Under the pieces are notes generated by a model. That model saw nothing but the letters and a program-made list of their open reading frames with translations, did not search any database and was not told the DNA's origin. Of a DNA stretch of 34,501 bases, positions 15,359 through 25,168 are shown piece by piece (the first letter of the stretch is position 1; each line of letters begins with the position of its first letter). A program made the translations under genes and the position numbers. This stretch comes from Promethearchaeota archaeon (lineage in GTDB: Archaea > Asgardarchaeota > Lokiarchaeia > Sigyniarchaeales > SOKP01), in contig JAEOSD010000008.1 of assembly GCA_016840545.1 (NCBI GenBank), positions 1 through 34,501 of the forward strand, written 5' to 3'.

Positions 15359-17005
15359 ATGACAAAATTTTCAATGATGACCCATCAATCAAGCATAATT
15401 GGGTCTAGAACAAGGGTAGAAGATTCTTGTGAATCTGGGCTTTGTCCAATTTGCATTACAGATTGCCCTGTATTTTGTGAAGTTTCAAAATCAGCATTAA
15501 GGGGTCGCGAGGTACTTTATCCACTGCGAGAACATTTCGGAAATTCTACTGCAGGAACCCCTAAGGATTTTGGATTATCTTATAGTGATTTTCAAATACA
15601 ATTTGAGGCTAGAGGAGTACAAGGTATTGAACCTGATGAAGATAGAGCAATTTTTCCAAATGTTGATCTAACAACATATTGGGGAAATATATTACAAAAG
15701 TATCCCATCGTTATAGCAGGATTAGGGAGCACTTATGTTGCAAAAAATAACTGGGAAGGTTTAGCTATGGGTGCGGCTTTAGCTGGAGTTAGTATTACCG
15801 TAGGAGAAAACGTTGTAGGTATGGATCCTTTTGCTAAATTCGCAAACCACGCCGTTTATCCTAAAGTAATTGATACAGAAGATATGAAATTTCGTGTTAA
15901 AACCTTCAGAGAATTTTGGGATGGAACACACGGAGATATTATAGTGCAGAAAAATGTAGAAGATACAAGATTGGGAGTTTTTGATTATGTATCTTCAAAA
16001 CTGGAGGTAAATGCACTTGAACTTAAATTTGGCCAAGGAGCTAAGGCTATTGGAGGAGAAGTTAGATTAGAATCTCTAAAAAAAGCACAATTATTGCAAA
16101 AGAGAGGATATTTAGTGTTTCCTGATCCATCCGCTCCCGATGTCATTGAACAGTGGAAAGAAGGATTAATTCCTGACTTTGAGAGACATAGTAGAGTTAT
16201 GCTTGCATCTACAAATGAGATTTTAGAAGAAATTGATCAAATTCGTTCGAAAGGAGTGAAAAATATCTTTATTAAGACAGGAGCTTATAGACCAGCTGCG
16301 ACAGCTTGGATAATAAGGTTAGGTGTAGAAGGGAAAGTTGATGGAATGACTTTTGATGGAGCCGGAGGCGGCACTGGAATGAGTCCTGTTGGTATGATGA
16401 ATGAGGGGTCTATACCGACAGTATATTTGGAAGCATTACTAGTTGGGTGTTTAGATATGATTAAACAGAAAAACCCTAATATTATATTGCCAACCATAGC
16501 AATAGCTGGAGGAATCGCAAATGAGACTCAAATTTTTAAAGCACTTGCTATGGGAGTCCCTTATATTACATGTGTTGCTATGGCAAGGGCTCCAATCACG
16601 GCGGCTATGAAAGGGAAATATGTTGGAGATGTTATTAAAAAAAATGAAGCTACTCATGCTTTATTAAGGAATTTAGGATTCCCCAAGGAAAAAGATCCAA
16701 GTACTTTAACTTTAAATGAAGCATTTGTCGAATATGATAACCTTCTTAGAGCTTACAATAGGGAGATTCCAACGTCAGCAATTGGAGTTTATACCTACTT
16801 TACGAGTAAACTGGGTATTGGGTTGAAACATTTATTAGCAGGAGTCAGAAAATTTAACTTAGACTTGATTACTAGAGATGATATTGCCTATATTTCTCAA
16901 CGTGCAGAAGATGTGTGCAGTACTTGGAAGTTGGGGATAAAATCACAAGAAAGTATAGATTTTGAATTAGTTAAAAAAGAAATATATTCAGGAAACTATG
17001 AATAA
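15359..17005 (+). CDS. FMN-dependent glutamate synthase-like protein
   Basis: A 548-residue protein matching the FMN/Fe-S synthase domain of glutamate synthase (GltS, PF01645). The barrel shows the flavin-binding stretch FDGAGGGTGMSPVGMMNEGS, a preceding LELKFGQGAKAIGG, and later IAIAGGIANETQIFKALAMG. There is no amidotransferase domain. The N-terminus carries five cysteines (C24, C29, C32, C36, C40) in a CxxC-rich segment that could hold an Fe-S cluster. Stand-alone archaeal versions are assumed to make glutamate from 2-oxoglutarate with ammonia supplied by a partner, or to act on another amide; the exact reaction is not fixed by sequence. It converges on the M3 peptidase with a 13-base gap. 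Confidence 0.85.
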   Translation: MTKFSMMTHQSSIIGSRTRVEDSCESGLCPICITDCPVFCEVSKSALRGREVLYPLREHFGNSTAGTPKDFGLSYSDFQIQFEARGVQGIEPDEDRAIFPNVDLTTYWGNILQKYPIVIAGLGSTYVAKNNWEGLAMGAALAGVSITVGENVVGMDPFAKFANHAVYPKVIDTEDMKFRVKTFREFWDGTHGDIIVQKNVEDTRLGVFDYVSSKLEVNALELKFGQGAKAIGGEVRLESLKKAQLLQKRGYLVFPDPSAPDVIEQWKEGLIPDFERHSRVMLASTNEILEEIDQIRSKGVKNIFIKTGAYRPAATAWIIRLGVEGKVDGMTFDGAGGGTGMSPVGMMNEGSIPTVYLEALLVGCLDMIKQKNPNIILPTIAIAGGIANETQIFKALAMGVPYITCVAMARAPITAAMKGKYVGDVIKKNEATHALLRNLGFPKEKDPSTLTLNEAFVEYDNLLRAYNREIPTSAIGVYTYFTSKLGIGLKHLLAGVRKFNLDLITRDDIAYISQRAEDVCSTWKLGIKSQESIDFELVKKEIYSGNYE

Positions 17006-17018
17006 ATTAAAAAAGATT

Positions 17019-18830
17019 TTATTTTAATAATTCTTCTAACTGGTCTACAAAATCTTCATATTGCTTTATTCCAAGCTTCCAAAAATCAGGTTTAATAACA
17101 TCTAAGCCTACGATTTTAGATAATTCTTCAGTAGATAAGCTACCGCCAGCACTTAAAAGCTTTTTAAATTTTGGAATAAATTCTTTTCCTTCCGTTTTGT
17201 ATTTCTGGTACAGAGCATAAACAAAAAGTTGAGCATAGACATAGGGATAATTATAAAATCGAAAATTAGGGAAATAATAATGAGGTTTCATTGCCCATTC
17301 CCAATCCATCTCCTCAAACCATTCAACAGATTGTCCATATATTTTATCTCTCCCTGCACACCAATATTTTGAGATAGATTTTCCATCCAAAGTTTCTTTA
17401 TTTTTGATAGCATCATATAAACTCTGCTCAAACCATACACGAGCACTAACTTGGAATGCAACTTCACCTGCTCCATCTAAAACCTTGGCCAAAATTGCCT
17501 TTTTTTCTTCATCAGTATCCGCTTTTAGGAATAATAAATCGGTAAGTAATAATTCTCCAAAAATTGATGCTGTTTCAGCAACGGAAGCGCCAGGATGTAA
17601 ATTAAAAATGGTTTGTACTTTTGAAGCCATGGAACCATGAATAGCATGACCGAATTCATGAGCAAGGGTATATACTTCTCTTAAAGCACCAGTAAATGAT
17701 AGTAATATATAACATGTTTTACCATTATACCAAGTATCACAATATCCCCCATTTTTTTTTCCTTTTCTTATCGCAGCATCAATATGATTCCTTTCATACA
17801 TATCTCTAACTACACTCTCAAATGTATCGTCAAATCTTCTATAAGCTTCTAAAATAAGTTCTTTAGTTTCTTCCCAAGATCTAGTTTTATTTGGAGCATT
17901 TGGAAGCGGAGCATAAATATCCGCACAACTTAGTTTGGGAATTCCTAAAATTTTGGCTTTAAGTTTTAAATATCTTTGATATACTCCAACATTTTTTTCT
18001 ATAGTATTCATTAAATTGTCAATGATCTCAGGAGTTGTGTCGTTTGCAATAAGACTTTGATGCATTGGACTATCATACTTTCTTCTTTCAGTAATTTTTA
18101 GCCAATCATTAAAGATATTTTTCATAGCAGTTGAGTAGACAATTTCTTCCTTTCCAAGTGTACCATAAATTGATTTATTAGCAGATATTCTTGTATTTCT
18201 ATCAGGATGAGTTAATAGGCTATTTGCCTCTCCATATGATAAAGACTTTTCTTCTCCCTCAACATTAACAATATATACTCTACTAGTAAGCCATTCAGAC
18301 TGTAAATCACTCCAAGCTTTTACTCCAAACTGATCCTTCTCTAAAATAAGCTGTTCTTCAACTTCTGAAAGTAAATGAGGAACTTGTCTTTTAAATTTTC
18401 TCAAGTATTGCTTATATCCTTCGAGAATTGGATCTTCGATTATATCCCCTCTCTCTTTAATTAATTTTCCAATTTCTAAATCAATAAAAGTAATTTTTTT
18501 TAAGATCTTAGTTTGAAAATTATCTATCTTATTCTTTAATCCTTTAGCTAGTGGTTCATTTTGATCTCCATCATATAATCTGTTAGTATACAATGTCACC
18601 TCATCAAGATGAGCTATAAATTTTTCATGTTTTCTAATCAATTCAAATAAGTCTTTAGCAGAAAAATAGGGTGAGCTTATTTCACCCTTATATTTTTTAA
18701 CAAGTTCATCTGCCATTTTTTTGAGAGAGTTGGTTGTTTCTATAATTTTTGGATCTTTGGTACTTGAAAAAATCTCTGTTAAATCCCAAGCAATATCATT
18801 TTCTGACATACTAATCATGACGTAATACAT
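17019..18830 (-). CDS. pepF: M3 family oligoendopeptidase F
   Basis: A 603-residue metallopeptidase of the M3B (PepF) group. The zinc site is HEFGH at residues 391-395, and the third ligand is Glu419 in ASVAETASIFGE. The preceding GGYCDTWYNGK and FTGALREVYTLA segments are typical of PepF. These cytosolic enzymes cleave short peptides, here probably for amino-acid recycling. The start at 18830 fits a leaderless message, as a TATA-like tctataaag lies about 25 bases upstream; internal ATGs at 18818 and 18809 (MSENDIAWDL) are alternatives and better match family N-termini. Confidence 0.9.
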   Translation of the reverse strand: MYYVMISMSENDIAWDLTEIFSSTKDPKIIETTNSLKKMADELVKKYKGEISSPYFSAKDLFELIRKHEKFIAHLDEVTLYTNRLYDGDQNEPLAKGLKNKIDNFQTKILKKITFIDLEIGKLIKERGDIIEDPILEGYKQYLRKFKRQVPHLLSEVEEQLILEKDQFGVKAWSDLQSEWLTSRVYIVNVEGEEKSLSYGEANSLLTHPDRNTRISANKSIYGTLGKEEIVYSTAMKNIFNDWLKITERRKYDSPMHQSLIANDTTPEIIDNLMNTIEKNVGVYQRYLKLKAKILGIPKLSCADIYAPLPNAPNKTRSWEETKELILEAYRRFDDTFESVVRDMYERNHIDAAIRKGKKNGGYCDTWYNGKTCYILLSFTGALREVYTLAHEFGHAIHGSMASKVQTIFNLHPGASVAETASIFGELLLTDLLFLKADTDEEKKAILAKVLDGAGEVAFQVSARVWFEQSLYDAIKNKETLDGKSISKYWCAGRDKIYGQSVEWFEEMDWEWAMKPHYYFPNFRFYNYPYVYAQLFVYALYQKYKTEGKEFIPKFKKLLSAGGSLSTEELSKIVGLDVIKPDFWKLGIKQYEDFVDQLEELLK

Positions 18831-18914
18831 TCCAAAATTAAAAAAACTTTTCTTTATAGAAATCGCTTTTGTAATTTAGGTGAAAAATAAATTGAAATAA
18901 TAAGATTCTAAAAA

Positions 18915-20468
18915 TTATTCGTATTCTATTGTACTTGGAGGTTTGTTTGAAATATCATACACAACTCTATTAAAGCCTTTAACTTCATTAATAATTCTTG
19001 TTCCAATTCTTTCTAACAAATCCCAATCTAATTTTGCGAAACTTGCTGTCATCGCATCGATAGATTCTACTGCCCGTATAGAGCATATATATTCGTATGT
19101 TCGATAATCACCCATTACTCCTACGGTTTTTACAGGAATAAGGACACAGAAGATTTGCCAAAGTTTGTCATACAAATTTGCTTTTTCTATCTCTTCCAAT
19201 AAGATTGTATCAGCGTCCTTTAAAATCTCCAATTTATTTTTATCAATTGGTCCAAGACATCTTACAGCAAGCCCAGGTCCAGGAAATGGATGCCTATACA
19301 CCACTTCCTTTGATAAATCTAATTCTAAACCGATTTTCCTTACTTCATCTTTGTATAAATCTTTCAATGGTTCGATTAATTCCAATTTCATATCATCGGG
19401 CAATGTGACATTATGGTGTGATTTAATTTTTGCTGTAGCTTTACTAGTTGCTGCAGTTTCTACACGATCAGGATAAATTGTCCCTTGAGCAAGATATTTT
19501 ATATTTGGAAATGCTTTTTCTAATTCTAATGTTTTCTTTTCAAAAACTTTTATAAAGGTATGCCCAATAACACGGCGTTTTTCTTCCGGATTATCAATGC
19601 CTTTTAATTTTTCTAAAAAAATTTCTTCAGCATTCACAAAATGGAAATTTTTGAACCCTAATTGCTCTTTGAAAATATTTTGAACCTCATTTTCTTCATT
19701 TTTACGTAACAAACCATTATTAACAAAAATACAATGTAATCTATCCCCTATTGCTTTATGGAGTAGAGCTGCCGTTACAGAGGAATCAACTCCACCGCTT
19801 AGCCCTAAAATTACTTTATCTTCATTTCCTATTTTCTCTTTAATTCCTTTTATTGATTCTTTAATCCAATTCTTTAATTCCCATTCCTTTTTACAATGAG
19901 CTATTTTGAATAAAAAATTTTCTAATATTATTTGCCCCTTTGGAGTATTCTTCACTTCTGGGTGGAATTGAACTCCATAGATATGCTTTTCACGATTTGC
20001 ATAAGATGCTATAGGACACGTTTCTGTTTTGGCTAAAATATCAAAATTTGGTGGTAATTTTTTCACGTGATCTCCGTGTGAATTCCAAACGATTTCGGTT
20101 GGATTTAAAGAGTCTAATAATAAATTTGATTTGATAATTTCTAATTTTGTTTTTCCATATTCTTTTTGCTTTTTAGATACGATTTTTCCATCCAAGTTAT
20201 GAATAATTAAATGAAACCCATAACAAATTCCTAAAATGGGGATCTTTTTATCAAGAATATATTGAAAAACCTCTTTAGTTAAATTAGGACTATCGCTTTC
20301 GTAGACTGATCTTGGGCCACCTGAAAAAATAATTCCTTCAGGTTGTCGATTCTTTATAGTTTCTAATTTAATACTGAAAGGAAAAATTTCGGAATATACT
20401 CCTAAATCTCTGATCCTTCTTGCTATTAGATGACAATATTGCCCACCAAAGTCTAAAACTATAATCAT
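18915..20468 (-). CDS. guaA: GMP synthase (glutamine-hydrolysing), fused form
   Basis: A 517-residue fusion of all three GuaA domains. It converts XMP, ATP and glutamine to GMP. The class I amidotransferase has Cys82 in GICYGFH, and His169 and Glu171 in VQFHPEV. The ATP-pyrophosphatase has the P-loop LGLSGGVDSSV (residues 220-230). The dimerisation domain ends with the conserved VYDISNKPPSTIEYE. Many euryarchaea split this enzyme into two genes, so the fused layout is worth noting. It lies about 100 bases after the hydrogenase large-subunit gene on the same strand and is probably independent of it. Confidence 0.95.
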   Translation of the reverse strand: MIIVLDFGGQYCHLIARRIRDLGVYSEIFPFSIKLETIKNRQPEGIIFSGGPRSVYESDSPNLTKEVFQYILDKKIPILGICYGFHLIIHNLDGKIVSKKQKEYGKTKLEIIKSNLLLDSLNPTEIVWNSHGDHVKKLPPNFDILAKTETCPIASYANREKHIYGVQFHPEVKNTPKGQIILENFLFKIAHCKKEWELKNWIKESIKGIKEKIGNEDKVILGLSGGVDSSVTAALLHKAIGDRLHCIFVNNGLLRKNEENEVQNIFKEQLGFKNFHFVNAEEIFLEKLKGIDNPEEKRRVIGHTFIKVFEKKTLELEKAFPNIKYLAQGTIYPDRVETAATSKATAKIKSHHNVTLPDDMKLELIEPLKDLYKDEVRKIGLELDLSKEVVYRHPFPGPGLAVRCLGPIDKNKLEILKDADTILLEEIEKANLYDKLWQIFCVLIPVKTVGVMGDYRTYEYICSIRAVESIDAMTASFAKLDWDLLERIGTRIINEVKGFNRVVYDISNKPPSTIEYE

Positions 20469-20570
20469 ATTTATAGAATATTTATCGTTTATCTTCTTAT
20501 AATAATAGAATTAAACAAATAAAATTAGTTTTTTCTATAGTATAAGAAATTCATCACTTTTTTTAAAATA

Positions 20571-21872
20571 TTAATGGGTGGCGCAAGAAATACATGGATC
20601 AAAAGCTCTTATAATTTTTTGAATTTCTTTCTTAACTTTATTTAAATCCTTTTTTTCATAGAGTTTTCGAGCATAATTACTAATCATATTGTTAATAAGT
20701 GCTATATTTATTTCTGTTGCTATAAATAATTTAGCTTCTTTAAGAACATTTCTTTTATTAATTCGATAATGATGAATAAGCGATCCTCTAGGAGCTTCCA
20801 CAACTCCAATACCTTCTCGAGAAATAATTGATTTAAGATTTGGAAGAGGAATGGTACTTTTTAGAATAGGATCCTCCAAAATTTTTAATGAATTTTGTGA
20901 TTCAACATACATTTCAATTAAATTTAAAAAGGACGCATATAGAATATTATTTCTCCATTTTTCATCAAAAAGACTTAAATATCCAGAAATTTCATCTGAT
21001 CCATAACTTTCTACAACCTGATTTCGAGAAATTGGTCCAACTAAATAATTATGATTTTTATCAGTAAAATCAATACCCCTTATTGTAGGATCTTTGTCAA
21101 AATAATCGATATATTCTTCTAACCTAAAGTCCTGATATTCAGCTAACCCCTTTTTTATGGTTAAAATACCATCATATCTATCATAGGATTTATTATTACT
21201 TAATGAAAGGAAATTAACATTTGGGATTACAAAATCCTCTGGTGGGTTAAACTTTGAGAATAAATCAATAAAGTTTTTAATAATCCATTCTAAATTACTT
21301 AATACCCTTAAAAAGTATTTCTCAACAATAATTATCCTATTCCGTGATGGTCTATAAATAACTCCACCAGGGATAGGTGTAATTGCATGGATTGATCTTC
21401 CCCCAAAAAGCTTATCTATATCATTCCCGATTTTAATAATTTCATATATGTGAGAGGTTAATTGTGGATTATATTTTATTAAATCATAAATATCGATAGG
21501 TTTTGTATAAATTTTAAAGATATTTAATAGGTCTGGAAAAGATTGGAAAAAATAATGCATACTATGTGATTTTAATAACTCTCCTGCCATCAGGAGCCTT
21601 CTTACTAGAACAGATTGTTGATTGACTTTTATATTATACATTTCTTCAATGCTTTTACAGCTTACAATAGTTTGGGATGCATGGCATAATCCACATATTC
21701 TAGAAACAATTTTAGGAACATCTGATAATTTTTTACCTATTAAAATATTTTCAAATCCTCTGAAGGCTAAAATTTCAAATTCCACATTCGAAATCTCATC
21801 ATTTTGTATATAAATTTTTACATTACCGTGACCCTCAACCCTTGTACACACATCAATAACTTTTTGAATCAT
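20571..21872 (-). CDS. mvhA: [NiFe] hydrogenase large subunit, group 3 (Mvh-like)
   Basis: A 433-residue catalytic subunit. The N-terminal signature is RVEGHGNVKI, the L1 motif RICGLC is at 58-63, and the L2 motif DPCISCATH is at 425-433, so all four nickel-binding cysteines are present. The protein ends exactly at the L2 histidine, so it has no C-terminal peptide for a maturation protease to remove. The position after L1 usually held by His is Gln67 (CHASQ). The gene follows the small subunit by one base, with an overlapping Shine-Dalgarno ggtgat. It likely feeds electrons from H2 to the HdrA-MvhD fusion encoded first in the operon. Group 3c is inferred from this partner. Confidence 0.92.
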   Translation of the reverse strand: MIQKVIDVCTRVEGHGNVKIYIQNDEISNVEFEILAFRGFENILIGKKLSDVPKIVSRICGLCHASQTIVSCKSIEEMYNIKVNQQSVLVRRLLMAGELLKSHSMHYFFQSFPDLLNIFKIYTKPIDIYDLIKYNPQLTSHIYEIIKIGNDIDKLFGGRSIHAITPIPGGVIYRPSRNRIIIVEKYFLRVLSNLEWIIKNFIDLFSKFNPPEDFVIPNVNFLSLSNNKSYDRYDGILTIKKGLAEYQDFRLEEYIDYFDKDPTIRGIDFTDKNHNYLVGPISRNQVVESYGSDEISGYLSLFDEKWRNNILYASFLNLIEMYVESQNSLKILEDPILKSTIPLPNLKSIISREGIGVVEAPRGSLIHHYRINKRNVLKEAKLFIATEINIALINNMISNYARKLYEKKDLNKVKKEIQKIIRAFDPCISCATH

Positions 21873-21873
21873 A

Positions 21874-22632
21874 TCACCATCCTATTTTTGGTTTCGAGAA
21901 TCTATAAAAGATTCCTTTGTATTTTGTTAAATCTTTAGAGAGATTAATAAGACTTAAGAAATTTATCAAATTTGAGGTATAATCCTTAGATACAGGCCCT
22001 AAACATCCTTCACAGGGTATTCCCTGTTCAATACAAATATGATCGCAGCCCTCCCTAGTTATTGGTCCTAAGCATAAAATTCCATTATCTAAAAAGCAAT
22101 TAGATTTCTCATTAAAAATTGTTAACTCATCATTTGATGGATTTAATTTGTTAACTGGTTTTTCAAAAGGAATATTATTATTTCCTCTTAGAGGGCATGA
22201 TGAGCATAGATTTTTTTCCGATAATTTTATTTCTTTATTTTCTATTAATCTTATTAAACAATTTCCTATTAGTTTTAAAGGAGGAGGACAACCAGGAATT
22301 ATACCATCGATTTGGACGACATCTGATATTGCACCTGCTTTTTTCTTTTCAGATAAACTTAAAATTCCCCCAAATGCTGCACAAGTACCTAAAGCATATA
22401 CTTTTTTTGCATTATTTCTAATATCTTTTAATAGTTCAATTTGTGAATCCATCGAAATACAACCTTCTATTAAAGCAATATCGCATTCTTCAATTTTATT
22501 CTCATCAGAGATAAAGGGAAAGTAAGAAAGTTTTATTCTTTCTAAAAACTGAGGAAATATATCACTTGAGAGTACAGAAGATATGCATCCACTACAGGAT
22601 GTAAGTGATGCTATTAAGATTTTAAGTTTCAA
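21874..22632 (-). CDS. mvhG: [NiFe] hydrogenase small subunit (Mvh-like)
   Basis: A 252-residue electron-transfer subunit. The proximal 4Fe-4S cluster is bound by C13 and C16 (TSCSGCISS), the Cys of GTCAAFGG, and the Cys of PGCPPPLKLIGN. The C-terminal half adds further cysteines (LCSSCPLRGN, NGILCLGPITREGCDHIC and PCEGCLGP) for two more clusters. There is no signal peptide, so the enzyme is cytoplasmic, as for group 3. Its start overlaps the end of the HdrA fusion by 11 bases, and the large subunit starts one base after its stop, so the three genes are translationally coupled. Confidence 0.92.
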   Translation of the reverse strand: MKLKILIASLTSCSGCISSVLSSDIFPQFLERIKLSYFPFISDENKIEECDIALIEGCISMDSQIELLKDIRNNAKKVYALGTCAAFGGILSLSEKKKAGAISDVVQIDGIIPGCPPPLKLIGNCLIRLIENKEIKLSEKNLCSSCPLRGNNNIPFEKPVNKLNPSNDELTIFNEKSNCFLDNGILCLGPITREGCDHICIEQGIPCEGCLGPVSKDYTSNLINFLSLINLSKDLTKYKGIFYRFSKPKIGW

Positions 22633-25168
22633 ATCTAATCTCCTCCGTTAATACGTTATAAAATTTATTTATTGCATTTGCAAATTTGGCACCTTCAACC
22701 GCATTCAGATTTTCTACTATTATCCTATTACTTAATCGGGGACCAAATACTTTCTTTAACAGGTTTACTTTTTTCTGAACTTTTTGAATTCCATCGATAT
22801 ATCTACACGCATCTTTTCTACAGCCAATAACCATTACACCATCAAATCCACACTCAAATGACTTAAGGATAAATTCAGTATCAATACGCCCTGTGCATGG
22901 TACTTTAATTATAAACACATTGGGATGATAGAATAATTTCTTTAATCCCGCATCATCTGCAGCAGCATAACCACAGGATTTACAGCAAAAAGCAATAATC
23001 ATTGGCTTTTTATTAAATTTAGAAAAAATTTCTATTGTTTTAAGTATTTTTTTGGAAGTATCAATATTTAAATCAATAGCATTTGTAGGACACACACTCA
23101 CACATGATCCACAGCCTTTACATTTAAATTTATCGATATTTATTTTATCTCCCCCGATTATTATGGCATTATATGGACAAGATACTACGCATAATCCGCA
23201 CAACCCACACTTTTCTTCATTTATTTTAATTCCTGTAAATTCTGATACTAAATAGTCATTTGAAAGAAGATAGATTATTTCTAAAGCTGTTTGATTTGTT
23301 GTAGAAATTGTAGATTTATAATTTAATGGTCCAAAAATTGTACCAACGCCATATATACCAGATGCTAAAGTTTCTCTACTCATGAAACCATTATCGTCTA
23401 AAGAAAAGTCCATGTATTTTCGAAGATTTTTTAAATCTTTGTTGGGAATATACTTAAGGTTTAATACTATCAAATCACTTAGAAATTCAGTATCATCAGC
23501 AACAACATAGTTTATATCTTTAATACTTTTAACAGAAATATGATTAGCATAAATAAATTTAGGGTTAGTTGATCTTAATAAAATCTGATCCTTATCACTT
23601 AATTTACTCAAATCATAAAAAACATTAACTTTACATTTAGTATTTCTTATTTTAATATCCTCAATATATTTTTGTGCTAAAATTTCAGAGTAATCTGAGA
23701 TTAATTTTGAAGGTCCGACCTCTTGAAGAATAGAAACCGAATTAACTGGTTTCTTGTCTGATATTCTTAATAATTTCCCTTCTGTAATACCATCAGAAGA
23801 TAATATACGCTCAAATTCAGGTGAAGTAATAATATTATTTTGAGGATTATAATTGTAATCCTTTAAGTTATCACTAAAATCTGCCCCGATAGCTATAACT
23901 TTTACACCAACCTTAATTCGGACTTTTTCTGGTTTTTCATTTAAATTAATTGCATTATTAATACAAGCTCGTTCACAAATCCTGCAATCGAGACAATCTT
24001 CAATATCTTCGTGATCAATTAAAGGGATATATGGATATGAATTCTGAAAAGGGATATATATAACTTTTCGATATGACAGACCAAAATCGTATTGATTCTT
24101 TTTCTCTTTACCACAAACATTAACGCATTGTTTACATCCGGTACATTTCTTTTCATCTATATAGCGAGGTTTTTTAATTAATTCAATTGTAAAATTTCCC
24201 ACTTCTCCTGAGATTGTTTCAATTTCGCTATTTGTAAATATATTGATATTCTTTTCTTTGACTATTTCTCCAATCAATTCTGAAGTGAAACAAATAGAAC
24301 AATCACCCATCTCAGAGATACGGTGCCATCTAGCTACTTTACCCCCTAATGTTGGTGATTTTTCAATAAGATATACTTTTATTCCTGCTTTTGATAAATT
24401 CAGTGCTAAAGTCATACCTGCAATACCACCCCCTAATATTGCACAAGCTTTCTCAACTTCAACCGTTTTAATTTGAACTTCCTTTTGAAGCTTTACACGT
24501 TCAATTCCTGCTTCTATTAATAATTCTACTTTTTTTAGAATTAGATCCGCACTAAATTTTTCGAGATTTGAATCATGAACCCAGCAGCATTGCTCCCTAA
24601 TATTTGCAATTTCTATATTTGTATGTTCAATCACATCTTTAAAGATACGTTCAAAAATATGTTGGTGTGTTTTTGGAGAACAAGCTGCAATTACTACTTT
24701 ATTTAGAAAATTTTGTTTTGCCCAAGATGTGATTTTATTCAAATTCTTTTCTTGACATAAATTATCAAATTTCTTGACAGAAACAACATCATTTAACTTT
24801 GCAATATACCTCTCTAATATTTCAATATTAATAACATTAGAAATTTCAGTATTACAATCACAGATTATTACTCCTATACGATTTATTATATTTCCTCTTT
24901 TATCCAAATATTCTAATTCTTCGCCTGATAAAATACGTTTGTTTAAACTTATTATATTTAATACTCTTTTACCATCTTCTGTCAAAAAATAAGATTTTTT
25001 ATCTTTACTGATCAATGACCCAAGCTTTTTTAAGTGGAAATTTAATTGCCCCGTTTGGGCTAAACCCAATTTTTCCATTAAATCGGTATAAGGAATGAAT
25101 CCCTCTCTTTCCAAAAGTAAGAGAATCTTTCTACGAAAAGGATGTGATAATATTGAGTAAATATTCAT
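22622..25168 (-). CDS. hdrA: Winged-helix/HdrA/MvhD fusion flavoprotein
   Basis: An 848-residue fusion. Residues 1-75 are an ArsR-like winged helix (MNIYSILSHPFRRKILLLLE and LGLAQTGQLNFHLKKLGSLI). Residues 97-645 are HdrA: FAD-binding GGGIAGM near 246-252, PTLGGKVAR, two 4Fe-4S motifs (CTGCKQC...C at 342-352, CLDCRIC...C at 392-402). Two more ferredoxin clusters lie at 654-664 and 683-693. Residues 722-805 are MvhD, with CCKSCG, PCTGR and GCRKDAC. HdrA bifurcates electrons from the hydrogenase to ferredoxin and a second acceptor, in methanogens HdrBC; none is encoded here. The start ATG at 25168 has a strong Shine-Dalgarno ggagg (25177-25181). Domain assignment is firm; a regulatory role for the winged helix is inferred. 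Confidence 0.92.
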   Translation of the reverse strand: MNIYSILSHPFRRKILLLLEREGFIPYTDLMEKLGLAQTGQLNFHLKKLGSLISKDKKSYFLTEDGKRVLNIISLNKRILSGEELEYLDKRGNIINRIGVIICDCNTEISNVINIEILERYIAKLNDVVSVKKFDNLCQEKNLNKITSWAKQNFLNKVVIAACSPKTHQHIFERIFKDVIEHTNIEIANIREQCCWVHDSNLEKFSADLILKKVELLIEAGIERVKLQKEVQIKTVEVEKACAILGGGIAGMTLALNLSKAGIKVYLIEKSPTLGGKVARWHRISEMGDCSICFTSELIGEIVKEKNINIFTNSEIETISGEVGNFTIELIKKPRYIDEKKCTGCKQCVNVCGKEKKNQYDFGLSYRKVIYIPFQNSYPYIPLIDHEDIEDCLDCRICERACINNAINLNEKPEKVRIKVGVKVIAIGADFSDNLKDYNYNPQNNIITSPEFERILSSDGITEGKLLRISDKKPVNSVSILQEVGPSKLISDYSEILAQKYIEDIKIRNTKCKVNVFYDLSKLSDKDQILLRSTNPKFIYANHISVKSIKDINYVVADDTEFLSDLIVLNLKYIPNKDLKNLRKYMDFSLDDNGFMSRETLASGIYGVGTIFGPLNYKSTISTTNQTALEIIYLLSNDYLVSEFTGIKINEEKCGLCGLCVVSCPYNAIIIGGDKINIDKFKCKGCGSCVSVCPTNAIDLNIDTSKKILKTIEIFSKFNKKPMIIAFCCKSCGYAAADDAGLKKLFYHPNVFIIKVPCTGRIDTEFILKSFECGFDGVMVIGCRKDACRYIDGIQKVQKKVNLLKKVFGPRLSNRIIVENLNAVEGAKFANAINKFYNVLTEEIRFET

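Noticed and set aside
22148-22525. 125-codon open frame opposite the hydrogenase small subunit
   Set aside because: Antisense shadow; the minus-strand gene has clear Fe-S motifs.
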